Source of the DNA: Asaia prunellae JCM 25354
Lineage (GTDB): Bacteria; Pseudomonadota; Alphaproteobacteria; Acetobacterales; Acetobacteraceae
Length of the DNA: 64,000 nt
Assembly (NCBI RefSeq): GCF_000613885.1
Contig: NZ_BAJV01000017.1
Location: forward strand, 1-64,000
Direction of reading: 5' to 3'
This document shows, in pieces, positions 8,666 through 19,859 of the stretch. Numbering within the stretch: position 1 is the stretch's first letter; every line of letters begins with the position of its first letter. The notes under the pieces are model-generated. The model was not told where the DNA came from and made no database searches. It worked only from the letters and a program-made list of their open reading frames with translations. The position numbers and the translations under genes are program-made.

Positions 8666-11257
8666 ATGCTTGCAAATTTCATAGGCACGATCGTCTCGTT
8701 CTGCACAAGACGCGTCTGGATCGTTATTCTTCTTTTTGCGGTTCTGACGGCTGGCAGTCTGTATCTGACAGCGCAACGTCTTGGCGTGACAACCGATACT
8801 GGTGAGATGTTCGCGGCCAGTCTGCCCTGGAAACAGCGCAATGCGGAGCTGAGCCGGCTTTTCCCGCAAAATGACGATCTGATGGTTGCTATCATCAAGG
8901 CTGACATGCCTGAACAGGGACGGGCGACGGCACGTGAACTGGCCAGGATCCTTCGGGCCGACCACAAGAATTTCCGCACGGTCAGACTGCCGGATGATTC
9001 GCCGTTTCTGGAAAATCACGGTCTGCTCTATCTGGACAAGCCGGTTCTTGGCTCCTTGCTTGATTCCATCGTGCAGCACAGCCATTTCTCGGTACACTCT
9101 CAGCAGACCCTTCGGCACGCGGCATCTTTTCTGCCCTTGGACTGATGGGTGAGGGGCTATCAGCCGGTGAGGACATTCCGGAAAGCTTCACACCCGAACT
9201 CCAGGCTTTGCCGCAGCGCTTCATGATGCAGCACAGGGGCATCCGAAAGATCTTTCCTGGCAGAATCTTCTTGCAGGCCCCCTCGCGAATATGGCCGGCA
9301 ACTATCAATATGTCATAACCCAGCCCCACCAGGATTTCGGATCGTTACAGCCCGGTGGTGTGGCGAGCGATGCAATGCGTAGGGCCATTGACAGCCTGCC
9401 TTTCATCAAGAGCGGTAATGCCGTTGCCATGATTACGGGGCCCGTACAGCTGAGTGATGAGGAGTTTTCGACCGTAGCGCATGGCATGGGGCTCGGACTG
9501 GTAACCTCGCTTGTGCTGGTTGCCTGCTGGCTGGTTCTGGCTGTGCGCTCGGTGCGGGTCATCGTGCCCATACTCATCACGCTGATAATCGGATTGCTTC
9601 TGACCACCGGTTTTGCGGCCATAGCCGTTGGCAAGCTCAATCTGATTTCCGTTGCTTTTGCTGTGCTTTTTGTCGGAATTGCTGTCGATTTCGCAATCCA
9701 GTTCTCGGTACGCTTTCGCGGCCAGCGCCTGATGTTGGGAGGTGTCATGTCACCTGCCGATGCTCTGGCCGAAACAGGGCGAGAAACCGGTCATCAGATT
9801 CTGGTGGCGTCTCTTGCCACGGCCGCAGGTTTTCTGGCTTTCGTGCCGACCAATTTCGTTGGGGTCGCCCAGCTGGGACTCATTGCCGGTATCGGCATGA
9901 TCATCGCCTTTCTCTGCACCATGACACTGCTTCCGGCCCTGCTCTGCCTGTTCCGTGCGCGTCTCAGTCGTGGTGAGCCGGGCTTCAGAAAGCTCGCCGG
10001 GGTTGATCGCCTGTTGCGTCACCACCGTAAACCCGTTCTGGCCTTTTTTGCCGTACTGGCGGTCATCGGCGGCGTGCTGATCCCTCAGCTGAGTTTTGAT
10101 GCAGATCCGTTGCATACGAAGAATCCTGACACAGAAGGGATGCGTGCACTTCATCTTCTGGAGCAGGATCCACGTGCCTCGCCTTATGACGGTGAGGTCA
10201 TTGTGCCCAACCTCAGGATTGCGGCAGAACGCGTCAGGCAGTTTGATGCGTTGCCAAGTGTCTCTTCGGTGATGTGGCTTGGCATGTTTGTGCCGGAAAA
10301 CCAGACAGAAAAACTGGCGATGATCAAGGATACGGCATCAATCCTGCTGCCGACCCTGGTAGGCCAGACAGTACAGCCTGCACCGGATGCGGATGAACTG
10401 CGTGCCGCCGCGGCTGCCGCGGCCAGCAAGCTCGGTGCCGTTCTTGACAAGACCGCGCCGACTTCGCCCCTGCGGGACATCCAGAAATCTCTTGCCATTC
10501 TCGCCAAGCGCCGGATGCACAGATCATCGCGGCCAACACCGCCCTGACACGCTTTCTTCCCGAGCAGCTTTCACAGCTGGTAGATGTACTCCAGCCGACA
10601 GCTGTGACCATTGAGAGTATCCCACAGGATATTGCGCGCGATTACGTTCTGCCTGATGGCCGTGCACTTCTGAAAATTCTTCCCAAAGGACGCATGTCAG
10701 ACAACAAGGTGCTGTATCGCTTCCTGAACGATCTGCTTTCAGTGGATAAAAATACGGCTGGTACGGCACTCGAAGTGGTCGCAAGCGCGCATACAATGGT
10801 TCATGCCTTTTCTACGGCGGCTGTTTCTGCGCTGGTCATGATTGCGATCATCCTTTTTGTGGCATTGCGTCGCCTGCTGGATGTGTTGCTTGTTCTGGCA
10901 CCGCTGCTTCTTTCGGCTTTGCTCACGGTTATTCTGATTGTGGTAGTGCCGGAGACACTGAATTTCGCAAATATTATCGCCTTGCCTCTGCTGTTGGGGG
11001 TAGGCGTGTCATTCAATATTTACTTCGTCATGAACTGGCGTGCCGGGATCAAGAGTCCGCTGACATCGCCTACAGCACGCGCTGTCCTGTTCTCGGCGCT
11101 TACAACGGGCACGGCTTTCGGTTCGCTGGCAGCATCGCAGCATCCTGGTACGGCAAGTATGGGCCGATTGCTGCTGATGTCTCTGGCCTGTACGCTTTTG
11201 GCCACTCTGACCTTCATTCCGGCGCTCCTGCCCAAGCGCAGGATCGATGACGAATAG
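8666..11257 (+). CDS. hpnN: Hopanoid-associated RND transporter HpnN (multiple frame breaks)
   Basis: HpnN is an inner-membrane MMPL/RND-family transporter linked to moving hopanoids to the outer membrane. The N-terminus has one membrane helix (VWIVILLFAVLTAGSLYL) and a large periplasmic domain. Two six-helix bundles follow; the first contains LISVAFAVLFVGIAVDFAIQFSVRFR and the second NFANIIALPLLLGVGVSFNIYFVMNW. The protein is split over several frames. Breaks lie near 9115, at 9220-9221 (TT for TTT, restoring LPQRFHDAAQGHP) and at 10511-10512 (CC for CCC, restoring AKRPDAQIIAANTALTRFL). At 9115 some residues also appear to be missing relative to the usual family sequence. The total span matches the normal length of about 870 residues. 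Confidence 0.88.
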
Positions 11258-11277
11258 ATGTCTCCCTTTTTTCATGC

Positions 11278-12825
11278 ATGGCGGAATTGACCAGAAAGAG
11301 GGATGGTCAAGGGAGCTTTTCTGATAATAGAGAAAAGAGCCTGAAATTTTCGCGAGCCCCGTCTATCGTGCTGAGTCAGTTTTATCGCTGGAGTCTTGCT
11401 GCTGCATGCCTTGCAGGACTCACCATGCCACTACCTGCATGGGCAGACTCGAATGACGAAGACGAGACGGGGGCCGAACCAAGCTATCAGATCAATGATC
11501 CGTTTCCTGATCGTCCGTTGCAGCCCACAAGTGTGCCGGATTTCGGCCAGCCCAAGGCCATCTTTTATAATCCCTATGGTCTGACCGACTGGCTGCGTCG
11601 TCACGGGATCGGTGTTCTTCTGGATAACACCAATGAATATGCGGCTGCTGTTACCAAACCGACCAGAGATGTCGGAGATTATCGGCAGGGTTCGAGCAAT
11701 GCGGGACAATATGCTCTCTCGCTCAATATGGACTGGGAACGCATCGCTCATATCAAAGGTTTTGCTACCCATATGGTGGTAACCGGACGTTATGGAACGC
11801 CGTCCAATCGTATGTTCGGCGACTGGCTGAACCATTCTTCTGAAATCTATGGCGGTGGTGGCAATGTGGTGGTGCATCTCGTCATGGCTTATGGCGAAGA
11901 GACGCTTTACGGTGGCAGACTCTCCATTGCGGCGGGACGTATGGCCGAGCTCTCCGATTTTGTGGCGAGTCCCTTGTTCTGTACCTTTCAGATCAACGCT
12001 ATTTGCGGTCGCCCCCGTGCCGCGGCTGATACCGGTTTTGCCTCGACCTTTCCGGCCGGCGTCTGGGGGATGCGTGTCCGAGGGAGACCCCTGTCCCAGT
12101 CCTATATCCAGCTTGGTCTTTATCTGACCGAAGAGGGTATGTTTTCCTATTCGATGAACAGGACCGGTTTCAAATTCAACAGTGCCTATATCAATGGTGT
12201 CCGTCTGCCGCTTGAACTGGGGTGGGAACCGAAGCTGAAAGGCCATCTTCCCGGCCACTATAAGATTGGCGCCGCTCTTACGACTGCACCGCTTTCGGAC
12301 ATTCACGAGGACCAATACGGTCAGCCTTACGTTCTTACTGGCATGACCCAGCGGCAGCATCGTGCCAGTTACAATACCTGGGTACTGATGGATCAGAAAT
12401 TCATGACCTATCGGCACGATGCAGAGGGCAAGGACACGGATTCAGGTCTGACGGCTCTCTGGGGGTTTCTCTATAATGACAAACGCGTTGCCCTGCGCCA
12501 CTGGCAGGTCTACGGCGGTCTCATAAGCCGGGGTACCTGGGTTTCACGTCCCGAAGACACGATTGCACTGGCCTTCAGCTATACGGCTATTTCCCCGGGG
12601 GTGCAGCGCACAGAGGAATTGCTTCGTGCCAGAGGCGGGGTGCTGCCTTATCGGGCAACCGGTATCCAGAGGCACGCAATTGTCATGGAAGCCAATTATG
12701 GCTGGCATGCTTTGCGTGGTGTGTTGATGCAACCCATGGTCGAGCTTTTCATCAGGCCAAACGGACAGGGAAACCTGAAGGACGCGGTACTTCTGGGCTT
12801 CAAGAGCCACGTGGAATTTCTCTGA
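11278..12825 (+). CDS. OprB-family carbohydrate-selective porin
   Basis: This 515-residue outer-membrane protein has an export signal (LAAACLAGLTMPLPAWA-D, residues about 40-56). It then reads like the OprB family: YGLTDWLRRHGIGVLLDNTNEYAAAV, repeated aromatic beta-strands and WHALRGVLMQPMVELFIRPNG near the end. OprB porins let glucose and other sugars through the outer membrane. The start is uncertain because the N-terminal 30 residues before the signal look too long; a GTG at 11368 is an alternative. It follows hpnN by 20 bp and could share its transcript. Confidence 0.85.
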   Translation: MAELTRKRDGQGSFSDNREKSLKFSRAPSIVLSQFYRWSLAAACLAGLTMPLPAWADSNDEDETGAEPSYQINDPFPDRPLQPTSVPDFGQPKAIFYNPYGLTDWLRRHGIGVLLDNTNEYAAAVTKPTRDVGDYRQGSSNAGQYALSLNMDWERIAHIKGFATHMVVTGRYGTPSNRMFGDWLNHSSEIYGGGGNVVVHLVMAYGEETLYGGRLSIAAGRMAELSDFVASPLFCTFQINAICGRPRAAADTGFASTFPAGVWGMRVRGRPLSQSYIQLGLYLTEEGMFSYSMNRTGFKFNSAYINGVRLPLELGWEPKLKGHLPGHYKIGAALTTAPLSDIHEDQYGQPYVLTGMTQRQHRASYNTWVLMDQKFMTYRHDAEGKDTDSGLTALWGFLYNDKRVALRHWQVYGGLISRGTWVSRPEDTIALAFSYTAISPGVQRTEELLRARGGVLPYRATGIQRHAIVMEANYGWHALRGVLMQPMVELFIRPNGQGNLKDAVLLGFKSHVEFL

Positions 12826-12939
12826 TCTGATTGTTCCTGACCCGTACATCCAGGAAAATAAGGATTGTCAGTTTGACGATGTGCGGCTCTGTATGATCAT
12901 GCCATTTCCTGTGTCTGAGTATTGGAAGAGGAGCATGGA

Positions 12940-13497
12940 ATGGACGTACAGATTGACGGGTCGCTTTTTCCGGTGCTGCGGATCGCTCTTCAACCCGGGG
13001 AGCGTTTGGTAGCCGAAACGGGCGAACTCTCCTGGAAGAGTCCGAATGTTACCCTGACTACCAGTACGGCTGGTGCCGGGAACAGCGGTTTTCTCGGCTC
13101 GATTTCGCGTATGGTCGCGGGAGGCGGTCTGTTCATGACCGAGTACCGCGCAGAGGGCGCCCCGGGTATTGTCGCTTTCGCTGCCAAGATTCCGGGACAT
13201 ATCACCGGACATCAGCTCGATGGATCCCGCGCCTATCTCGTCCATCGTCACGGTTTTATAGCTGGTACCGAAGGTGTGCGTCTTGATCTTGCCTTTCAGC
13301 GCAAGCTGGGAGCAGGCCTGTTTGGCGGCGACGGCCTGTTTCTCGCGCGGCTGACAGGGCCCGGACGCATCTGGCTCCAGACGCTGACCCTCTCAAACCT
13401 TGCAGGGGCTCTTGGCCCCTATCTGGGTGCCACAGAGGCAAAGGGGGCGGTGGAAGGAACGCTGCTCGGCTCTCTCGTGCGCAAGGCTTTCGATTAA
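12940..13497 (+). CDS. AIM24/TIGR00266-family protein
   Basis: The protein of about 185 residues belongs to the AIM24 family: LQPGERLVAETGELSWKSP, GGLFMTEYRAEGAPGIVAFAA, PGHITGHQLDG and a C-terminal FGGDGLFLARLTGPGRIWLQT. The family forms tryptophan-RNA-attenuation-protein-like beta assemblies of unknown function. The ATG at 12940 was chosen because GAAGAGGAG lies about 8 bases upstream. The gene converges on cysE with only 7 bp between stops. Confidence 0.85.
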   Translation: MDVQIDGSLFPVLRIALQPGERLVAETGELSWKSPNVTLTTSTAGAGNSGFLGSISRMVAGGGLFMTEYRAEGAPGIVAFAAKIPGHITGHQLDGSRAYLVHRHGFIAGTEGVRLDLAFQRKLGAGLFGGDGLFLARLTGPGRIWLQTLTLSNLAGALGPYLGATEAKGAVEGTLLGSLVRKAFD

Positions 13498-13504
13498 GGC
13501 TACC

Positions 13505-14305
13505 CTAGATCACATAATCCACCGGAGGCAGGCGCTGGTCCATACCAAGGGCTGGCATGCTGGTATGACGTGTGCCGATGCGGCGAGCCGGGTTTCCAAC
13601 GACAGTGGTATAGGGGTGCACGTTTTCCAGCACCACCGAACCGGCGCCGATCTTGGCCCCTTCGCCGAGTTCGATATTGCCGAGAACGATGGCCCCGGCC
13701 CCGACCAGAACGCCGCGGCGTACCTTGGGATGACGGTTGCCTGTTTCCTTGCCGGTGCCGCCCAGTGTTACGCCCTGAAGCAGCGAGACATCATCCTCGA
13801 TAATGCAGGTTTCACCAATGATGATCCCGGCCCCATGATCGAAAACGAGTCGTCGACCCATCTGTGCGGCGGGATGGATGTCGAGGCCGAAGCGTTCGCT
13901 GACCAGACTCTGGATATGGCGTGCCAGATGCTGACGGTCATGCTGCCAGAGCCAGTGCGCGATCCGATAGGCCTGGATCGCGTGATAGCCCTTGAAGAAC
14001 AGGAAAGGGGTGACGTAATCGGGGCAGGCGGCATCGCGTTCGAAAACCGCGATCATATCCTCGGCGGCTGCCTCGGCAATTTCGGGATTTGCGACCAGAG
14101 CCGAGGTTACCAAAGCAGAAAGGACAGGGGCCGAAAGTGCCCGGTCGGCCAGTTTGGTGCCCAGAAGAGCGGCAAGCGCGCCCTGGAAGTTTCGATGATC
14201 ACTGATGCCGGTCGCGAATACCCCCTGGATCAGAACGTCGCAGCATACATCGCTCTGTTTCAGCATTTCCTGCCAGATAGCGTCGAGATCGGGTTTCCTG
14301 CTCAT
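13505..14305 (-). CDS. cysE: Serine O-acetyltransferase
   Basis: CysE acetylates serine for cysteine synthesis. The 266-residue protein has the helical N-terminal domain (residues 1-140, with PFLFFKGYHAIQAYRIAHWLW). A left-handed beta-helix of hexapeptide repeats follows: GLDIHPAAQMGRRLVFDHG, IIIGETCIIEDDVSLLQGVTLGG, RHPKVRRGVLVGAGA and GAKIGAGSVVL. The catalytic His and Asp lie in the HPAAQ and FDHG parts. Its ATG overlaps the stop of the upstream ubiH-like gene (ATGA), so the two are co-transcribed. Confidence 0.95.
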   Translation of the reverse strand: MSRKPDLDAIWQEMLKQSDVCCDVLIQGVFATGISDHRNFQGALAALLGTKLADRALSAPVLSALVTSALVANPEIAEAAAEDMIAVFERDAACPDYVTPFLFFKGYHAIQAYRIAHWLWQHDRQHLARHIQSLVSERFGLDIHPAAQMGRRLVFDHGAGIIIGETCIIEDDVSLLQGVTLGGTGKETGNRHPKVRRGVLVGAGAIVLGNIELGEGAKIGAGSVVLENVHPYTTVVGNPARRIGTRHTSMPALGMDQRLPPVDYVI

Positions 14306-15524
14306 AGTCCCATAGCCTTTTTCACGAAGGCGCGCCGCAGATTTGGCAGGCGGCTCATGGCGCCAAGGCCCAGATCACGCCCGAAGCGCAGGACCGGATT
14401 ATCATTGCCGAAAAGACGTTCGAGCCCGTCACATGCGGCCATCATGGCCATGTTTGAGGGGCGAACGCGCCTCTGGTAGCGCATCAGAAGATCAGGACTG
14501 CCAAGATCGCCCCCCTTTGCAAAACGCTCTTCAAGCACGGCTGTCAGGGCGATGACATCCTTGAATCCGGCATTCAGTCCCTGACCGGCGATCGGGTGTA
14601 ATCCATGAGCAGAATCGCCCGCGAGAGCGAGGCGGGGAGCCGTGTAGCGCTGCGCATATTGGGCCGAGAGCGGATAGATCCAGCGACGACCAACCGGTAC
14701 GGCATTCCCGACATCGTCACCAAGGCGCTGCATGATGGCCCTGGCGAAACCATTCTGGTCGAGGGCGTAGAAACGTTCCGCGCGTTTTGTGGCCTCTGCC
14801 CAGACAATTGCGGAACGATAGGGGTGCTCGTCATTGCCTGGCAAAGGCAGGCGGGCAAAAGGTCCCTGCGGCAGAAAATGTTCAAGAGCCCGGTCTTCAT
14901 GCGGCCTCTCATGGTGGATGATACTGATGAGCCCGCACTGGTTATAGGGCAGGCGTGTGACCATGATGCCTGCCTGCTGACGCAGAGGCTCTGGCGGCCT
15001 TCGGCAGCAATGACCAGGGCAGCGCGATAGCGTACGCCCGAACCAAGGGTGATTGCGACATGGTCCGGCTCGAAAACAAAGCTGCCCGTTTCAGGCGCGG
15101 CGACCTCGAGCGCGCCTTCATGCGCGGTCAGGGCCTGATTCAGGGCGGCGCGCAGCAGCCGCGCCTCGATCATCCAGCCAAAAGGGATGGCTCTGCCGTT
15201 CTCGACCGGAGCGTCATCAGGCGAGAAGCAGAGCCCGTGACGTGATGCGGGCTCACCGGGGCGGCCATCGCTGACCGTGATGCTGCGTATTGGCTGTGTC
15301 GGCCCCGTCAGGTGCGGCCATATTCCGGCAGCATCGAGCATGCGGCGTGACCCTTCGGTAATGGCATAGGCGCGTCCATCAAGGGAGGGATGTTCCATAC
15401 CGGGCAGGGGGGCGCGGTCAATCAGCAGGATTCTGAGCCCCGAGGCTGCGAGACGACAGGCAAGAGTCGCTCCAACCGGGCCAGCGCCGTTGATGCAGAT
15501 ATCGATCTGTCGCATGGGGCTCAT
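14302..15524 (-). CDS. UbiH/UbiF-family FAD monooxygenase (frameshifted)
   Basis: This is a flavoprotein hydroxylase of the ubiquinone-synthesis type. The N-terminal dinucleotide fold is INGAGPVGATLACRLAASGLRILLIDR. The middle part has FGWMIEARLLRAALNQAL, and the C-terminal FAD motif is PRLALAGDSAHGLHPIAGQGLNAGFKD. The two halves lie in different frames that meet at 14987-14988; one more base restores EGRQSPLRQQAGIMVTRLPY, giving about 407 residues. The exact ring position hydroxylated (UbiH, UbiF or UbiI role) cannot be told from sequence. GGAG lies just before the start, and a second in-frame ATG is at 15515. Confidence 0.88.
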
Positions 15525-15615
15525 TTCTCCACAGTCTGAACAACCGTGGCTTTTTTAATGCAGTCGCACGAAATGGGAAATGGATCGTTCTGGGCTCTTG
15601 CCAATATCGTTATGA

Positions 15616-17367
<1,752 letters not shown>

Positions 17368-17389
17368 TCCGCATTGACTTGTGAGGAAA

Positions 17390-17899
17390 ATGTCGATGGC
17401 ACTGAAATTTTCGCATGGCCATGCGCTTCTGGCCGGTCTCATGCTCGGAGGCGCGGCGTTCGCCAGCTCACCGGCTCTGGCGCTCACCGCAAAGGAATGT
17501 CATGCGAAATTTCAGGCTGCACAGAAGGCAGGTACGCTGAACGGTCAGTCCTACAAGGATTTCAAGGCGGCTCAGTGCGGTGAGGTTTCGGCCCAGGCTG
17601 CGCAACAGAACATGCCTCCTGCCGAGAAAGAAGCCGCAGCTGACAGGAAAGTAACCACCGATGCCCCTGCAGCCCCTGGTGCGGGTATTGCTTCAAAGCC
17701 CAGCACGGTTGCTTCTGGCAATGTGGTGTTTCCGGGATCTGTGTCGGCGCAATATGCCAAGCTGTCTGCTGGCAAGGCACGCATGAAAACCTGCCTTGAC
17801 CAGTATCATGCCAATCAGCAGACAGGGGGAAATGGCTCTCTGAAATGGATACAGAAAGGCGGTGGCTATTACTCGCAGTGTAACGCTAAGCTGAAGTAA
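17390..17899 (+). CDS. Exported hypothetical protein
   Basis: The product of about 169 residues begins with a signal peptide (HALLAGLMLGGAAFASSPALA). The mature protein has four Cys residues in two pairs. One pair frames an N-terminal module (CHAKFQAAQKAGTLNGQSYKDFKAAQC); the other is at the C-terminus (TCLDQYHANQQ ... YYSQC). A central Ala/Pro-rich linker joins them. I do not recognise a named family. The paired Cys suggest periplasmic disulfides. GAGGA lies just before the ATG at 17390. The gene follows amtB by 22 bp, and a terminator lies after it. Confidence 0.7.
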   Translation: MSMALKFSHGHALLAGLMLGGAAFASSPALALTAKECHAKFQAAQKAGTLNGQSYKDFKAAQCGEVSAQAAQQNMPPAEKEAAADRKVTTDAPAAPGAGIASKPSTVASGNVVFPGSVSAQYAKLSAGKARMKTCLDQYHANQQTGGNGSLKWIQKGGGYYSQCNAKLK

Positions 17900-17938
17900 A
17901 AGCTTTTTCTGTTCTTTTCTCTTATATTTTTTTCGAAG

Positions 17939-17973
17939 CGCCGCTCCTTCATGGCAAGGGCGGCGTTTTCTTT
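17939..17973 (+). terminator. Intrinsic terminator after the glnK-amtB transcript
   Basis: The hairpin pairs CGCCGC (17939-17944) and CCTT with AAGG and GCGGCG (17956-17965), with one bulged T and a six-base loop. TTTTCTTTT follows. It lies 40 bp after the exported-protein stop and before the convergent regulator gene. Confidence 0.7.
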
Positions 17974-17997
17974 TGCAGTGCAATTACAGCCATGCTC

Positions 17998-18978
17998 TCA
18001 GGGTGTGTCTGCCGTCAGATCGAGCAGAGCGTGTGCAGCACCTTCATCTGTAATAAGGGTGTGGCACCCCAGTCGTTTTATGGCGGCCAGAATGGCCGGG
18101 GCTCGGGCTCGCCCGCCGGATGCCAGAACCAGCTGGCGTGTTTCAGCCAGCACAGAGAGCGCAACAGACATGATTCTCCTGTTCAGGGGGTGGTCGACTT
18201 CGGTACCCCTCCCATCCAGAGCGTGACACATCACGTCACAGACCGCGCCTTGTGCGACAAGCGCTGTATAGTCGAGCGAGGAAATGAGATTGCGTGACAA
18301 CGATGTGGCGGTCTCGCCAATATCACCTACACTGAGTACTGCCATGTCGAGCGATGTTGCCATGCGATCGAGCCGGTCAAGTCCACAGGCCTTACGCAGG
18401 ACATTCGCCGTCTCAGGAGAGTCGACAAGAAGTGGTGCCGGATAAAGAAAACATTCCGCACCCATGCGGCTGGCCAGTTGCCAGGCGTAATCAGTCGTAT
18501 TCTCACGCCCTGTTTCGATCATGCCGCCAAGGAGCGAAATGACGCGCGTATCCGGCAGGCGCGCAGGGCGAAAGCTGGACAGAGACGCATTGAGTGTTCT
18601 GCCCCAGCCGACACCTATGGTCATGCCGTCTTGCATTGTTTCAGAAAGAAAGCGCCCAAGAGCGGTGCCGACAGAGTGATTGGCCTCTTCCTGGCTCCGG
18701 GTATCAGGAACGACAATGGCTTCAGCCAGTCCGAGACGGTTCTCAAGATCGGCCGCGAGGCCTGGTGACTCATCGGAATCAGTGGCGATCCATATCTGTA
18801 CCTCGCCACGATGCAGTACCTCTTCAAGCAGGCGGATAACGGTGGTGCGTGCCAGACCCAGTGTGTCGGCAATCTCTTTCTGGGTCATCTTGCGGTCGTA
18901 GTACATCCAGGCCACGCGCAGGCGTACTGAACGATCTGATGTTACGTTCCTGCCTGATACACGCTTCACTCGTGTCAT
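17998..18978 (-). CDS. SorC/DeoR-type sugar-binding transcriptional regulator
   Basis: The protein has 326 residues from the ATG at 18978 (MTRVKRVSG). The N-terminal helix-turn-helix is VRLRVAWMYYDRKMTQKEIADTLGLARTTVIRLLEE. The rest is a SorC sugar-binding domain of the ribose-5-phosphate-isomerase fold: GVGWGRTLNASL, VISLLGGM and LASGGRARAPAILAAIKRLGC. Such regulators bind phosphorylated sugars and usually control an adjacent sugar operon. Here the divergent genes encode a transaldolase-like enzyme and a PfkB kinase, and a strong palindrome lies in the shared intergenic region. Confidence 0.9.
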   Translation of the reverse strand: MTRVKRVSGRNVTSDRSVRLRVAWMYYDRKMTQKEIADTLGLARTTVIRLLEEVLHRGEVQIWIATDSDESPGLAADLENRLGLAEAIVVPDTRSQEEANHSVGTALGRFLSETMQDGMTIGVGWGRTLNASLSSFRPARLPDTRVISLLGGMIETGRENTTDYAWQLASRMGAECFLYPAPLLVDSPETANVLRKACGLDRLDRMATSLDMAVLSVGDIGETATSLSRNLISSLDYTALVAQGAVCDVMCHALDGRGTEVDHPLNRRIMSVALSVLAETRQLVLASGGRARAPAILAAIKRLGCHTLITDEGAAHALLDLTADTP

Positions 18979-18998
18979 GATGGTCTTCCTGGATCTGT

Positions 18999-19030
18999 CA
19001 TTTGCGTCACGCAAGCTGGTGACGCAGATG
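18999..19030. promoter_or_regulatory. Palindromic operator, probably for the SorC regulator
   Basis: Two 12-bp arms (18999-19010 and 19019-19030) match at 11 of 12 positions as an inverted repeat with core TGCGTCAC/GTGACGCA and an 8-bp spacer. It sits 21 bp upstream of the regulator start and 83 bp upstream of the divergent sugar genes, a typical place for autoregulation and control of the operon. Confidence 0.65.
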
Positions 19031-19112
19031 TGTTTGTCTATACCAACATATGTCCTGACAATAAGACAAAAGTCGGCCATCTATGCTGGCCAGATGATGT
19101 CAGGAGGATGAC

Positions 19113-19802
19113 ATGGTTCACAGAGCCGCACCGGGCGAACGCCAGGGTCTGAGATTGTTTCTTGATACAGCCGATCGGGCTGCGTTTGCCCGCTGGCTTC
19201 CAACCGGATTGTTTCATGGTGTCACAACCAATCCGACCATTCTTGATCGTGCCGGGCTGCATAGTCGCCTCGATGATCTGACGCCGCTTGTAAGTGAGAT
19301 ACTGGCCTATCCTGTGCACGAGGTGCAGGCTCAGTGCTGGGGTACAGAAACCGAGGCGTTGATTGAAACCGGCCTGGCCCTGTCTGCTCTTGACCCGCGT
19401 CTCGTGGTCAAGGTGCCAATTACCGAGAATGGCATAAGAGCAGTCGCCGCTTTGCATGCGCGTGGCGTGCGCACGACGCTGACAGCGGTCTATGTCGCTC
19501 ATCAGGCCCTGACCGCTGCGGCAGCCGGTGCTGATTATGTTGCACCCTATTTTGGACGTATCGGTGACAGCGGGCGCGATGCGCTGGCGGTTATTACCGA
19601 AATGCGGGCCATTCTGGCTGCAAGCGGTACATCGACACGCCTGCTGGTTGCCAGTCTTCGTCACGCCGAGGATATGGCACGTCTGGCTTCTCTGGGCTGT
19701 GATACCTTCACTTTCAGCCCGGCAGTCGCAGAGCAGCTCTTTTCTGATCCACAGACGACTGAAGCCTCTGCCGTCTTCGAAGCCACGGCAGCGGGTGTCT
19801 GA
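19113..19802 (+). CDS. Transaldolase-family / fructose-6-phosphate aldolase-like protein
   Basis: The 229-residue protein is a small TIM barrel of the TalC/FSA type: LRLFLDTADRAAFARWLPTGLFHGVTTNPTILDRAG, LVVKVPITENGIRAVAAL with the Schiff-base Lys, and the late strands YVAPYFGRIGDSGRDAL and LLVASLRHAEDMARLASLGCDTFTFSP. It probably cleaves or makes a sugar phosphate. An AGGAGG site lies just upstream. With the SorC regulator and the PfkB kinase it forms a small sugar-use cluster whose substrate is not evident. Confidence 0.88.
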   Translation: MVHRAAPGERQGLRLFLDTADRAAFARWLPTGLFHGVTTNPTILDRAGLHSRLDDLTPLVSEILAYPVHEVQAQCWGTETEALIETGLALSALDPRLVVKVPITENGIRAVAALHARGVRTTLTAVYVAHQALTAAAAGADYVAPYFGRIGDSGRDALAVITEMRAILAASGTSTRLLVASLRHAEDMARLASLGCDTFTFSPAVAEQLFSDPQTTEASAVFEATAAGV

Positions 19803-19859
19803 AGTCAACGTTTTGCGCCGGTATGAATGACTCGCCTGTATGGGGTGGAAAAAACAGCC

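Noticed and set aside
8666-11257. Three separate transporter genes instead of one
   Set aside because: The open pieces match consecutive parts of a single HpnN protein, and the linking peptides appear in the alternate frames between them.
13400-14479. Plus-strand open frame of 359 codons over cysE
   Set aside because: It is antisense to an intact serine acetyltransferase with all hexapeptide repeats; a GC-rich codon bias explains the open frame.
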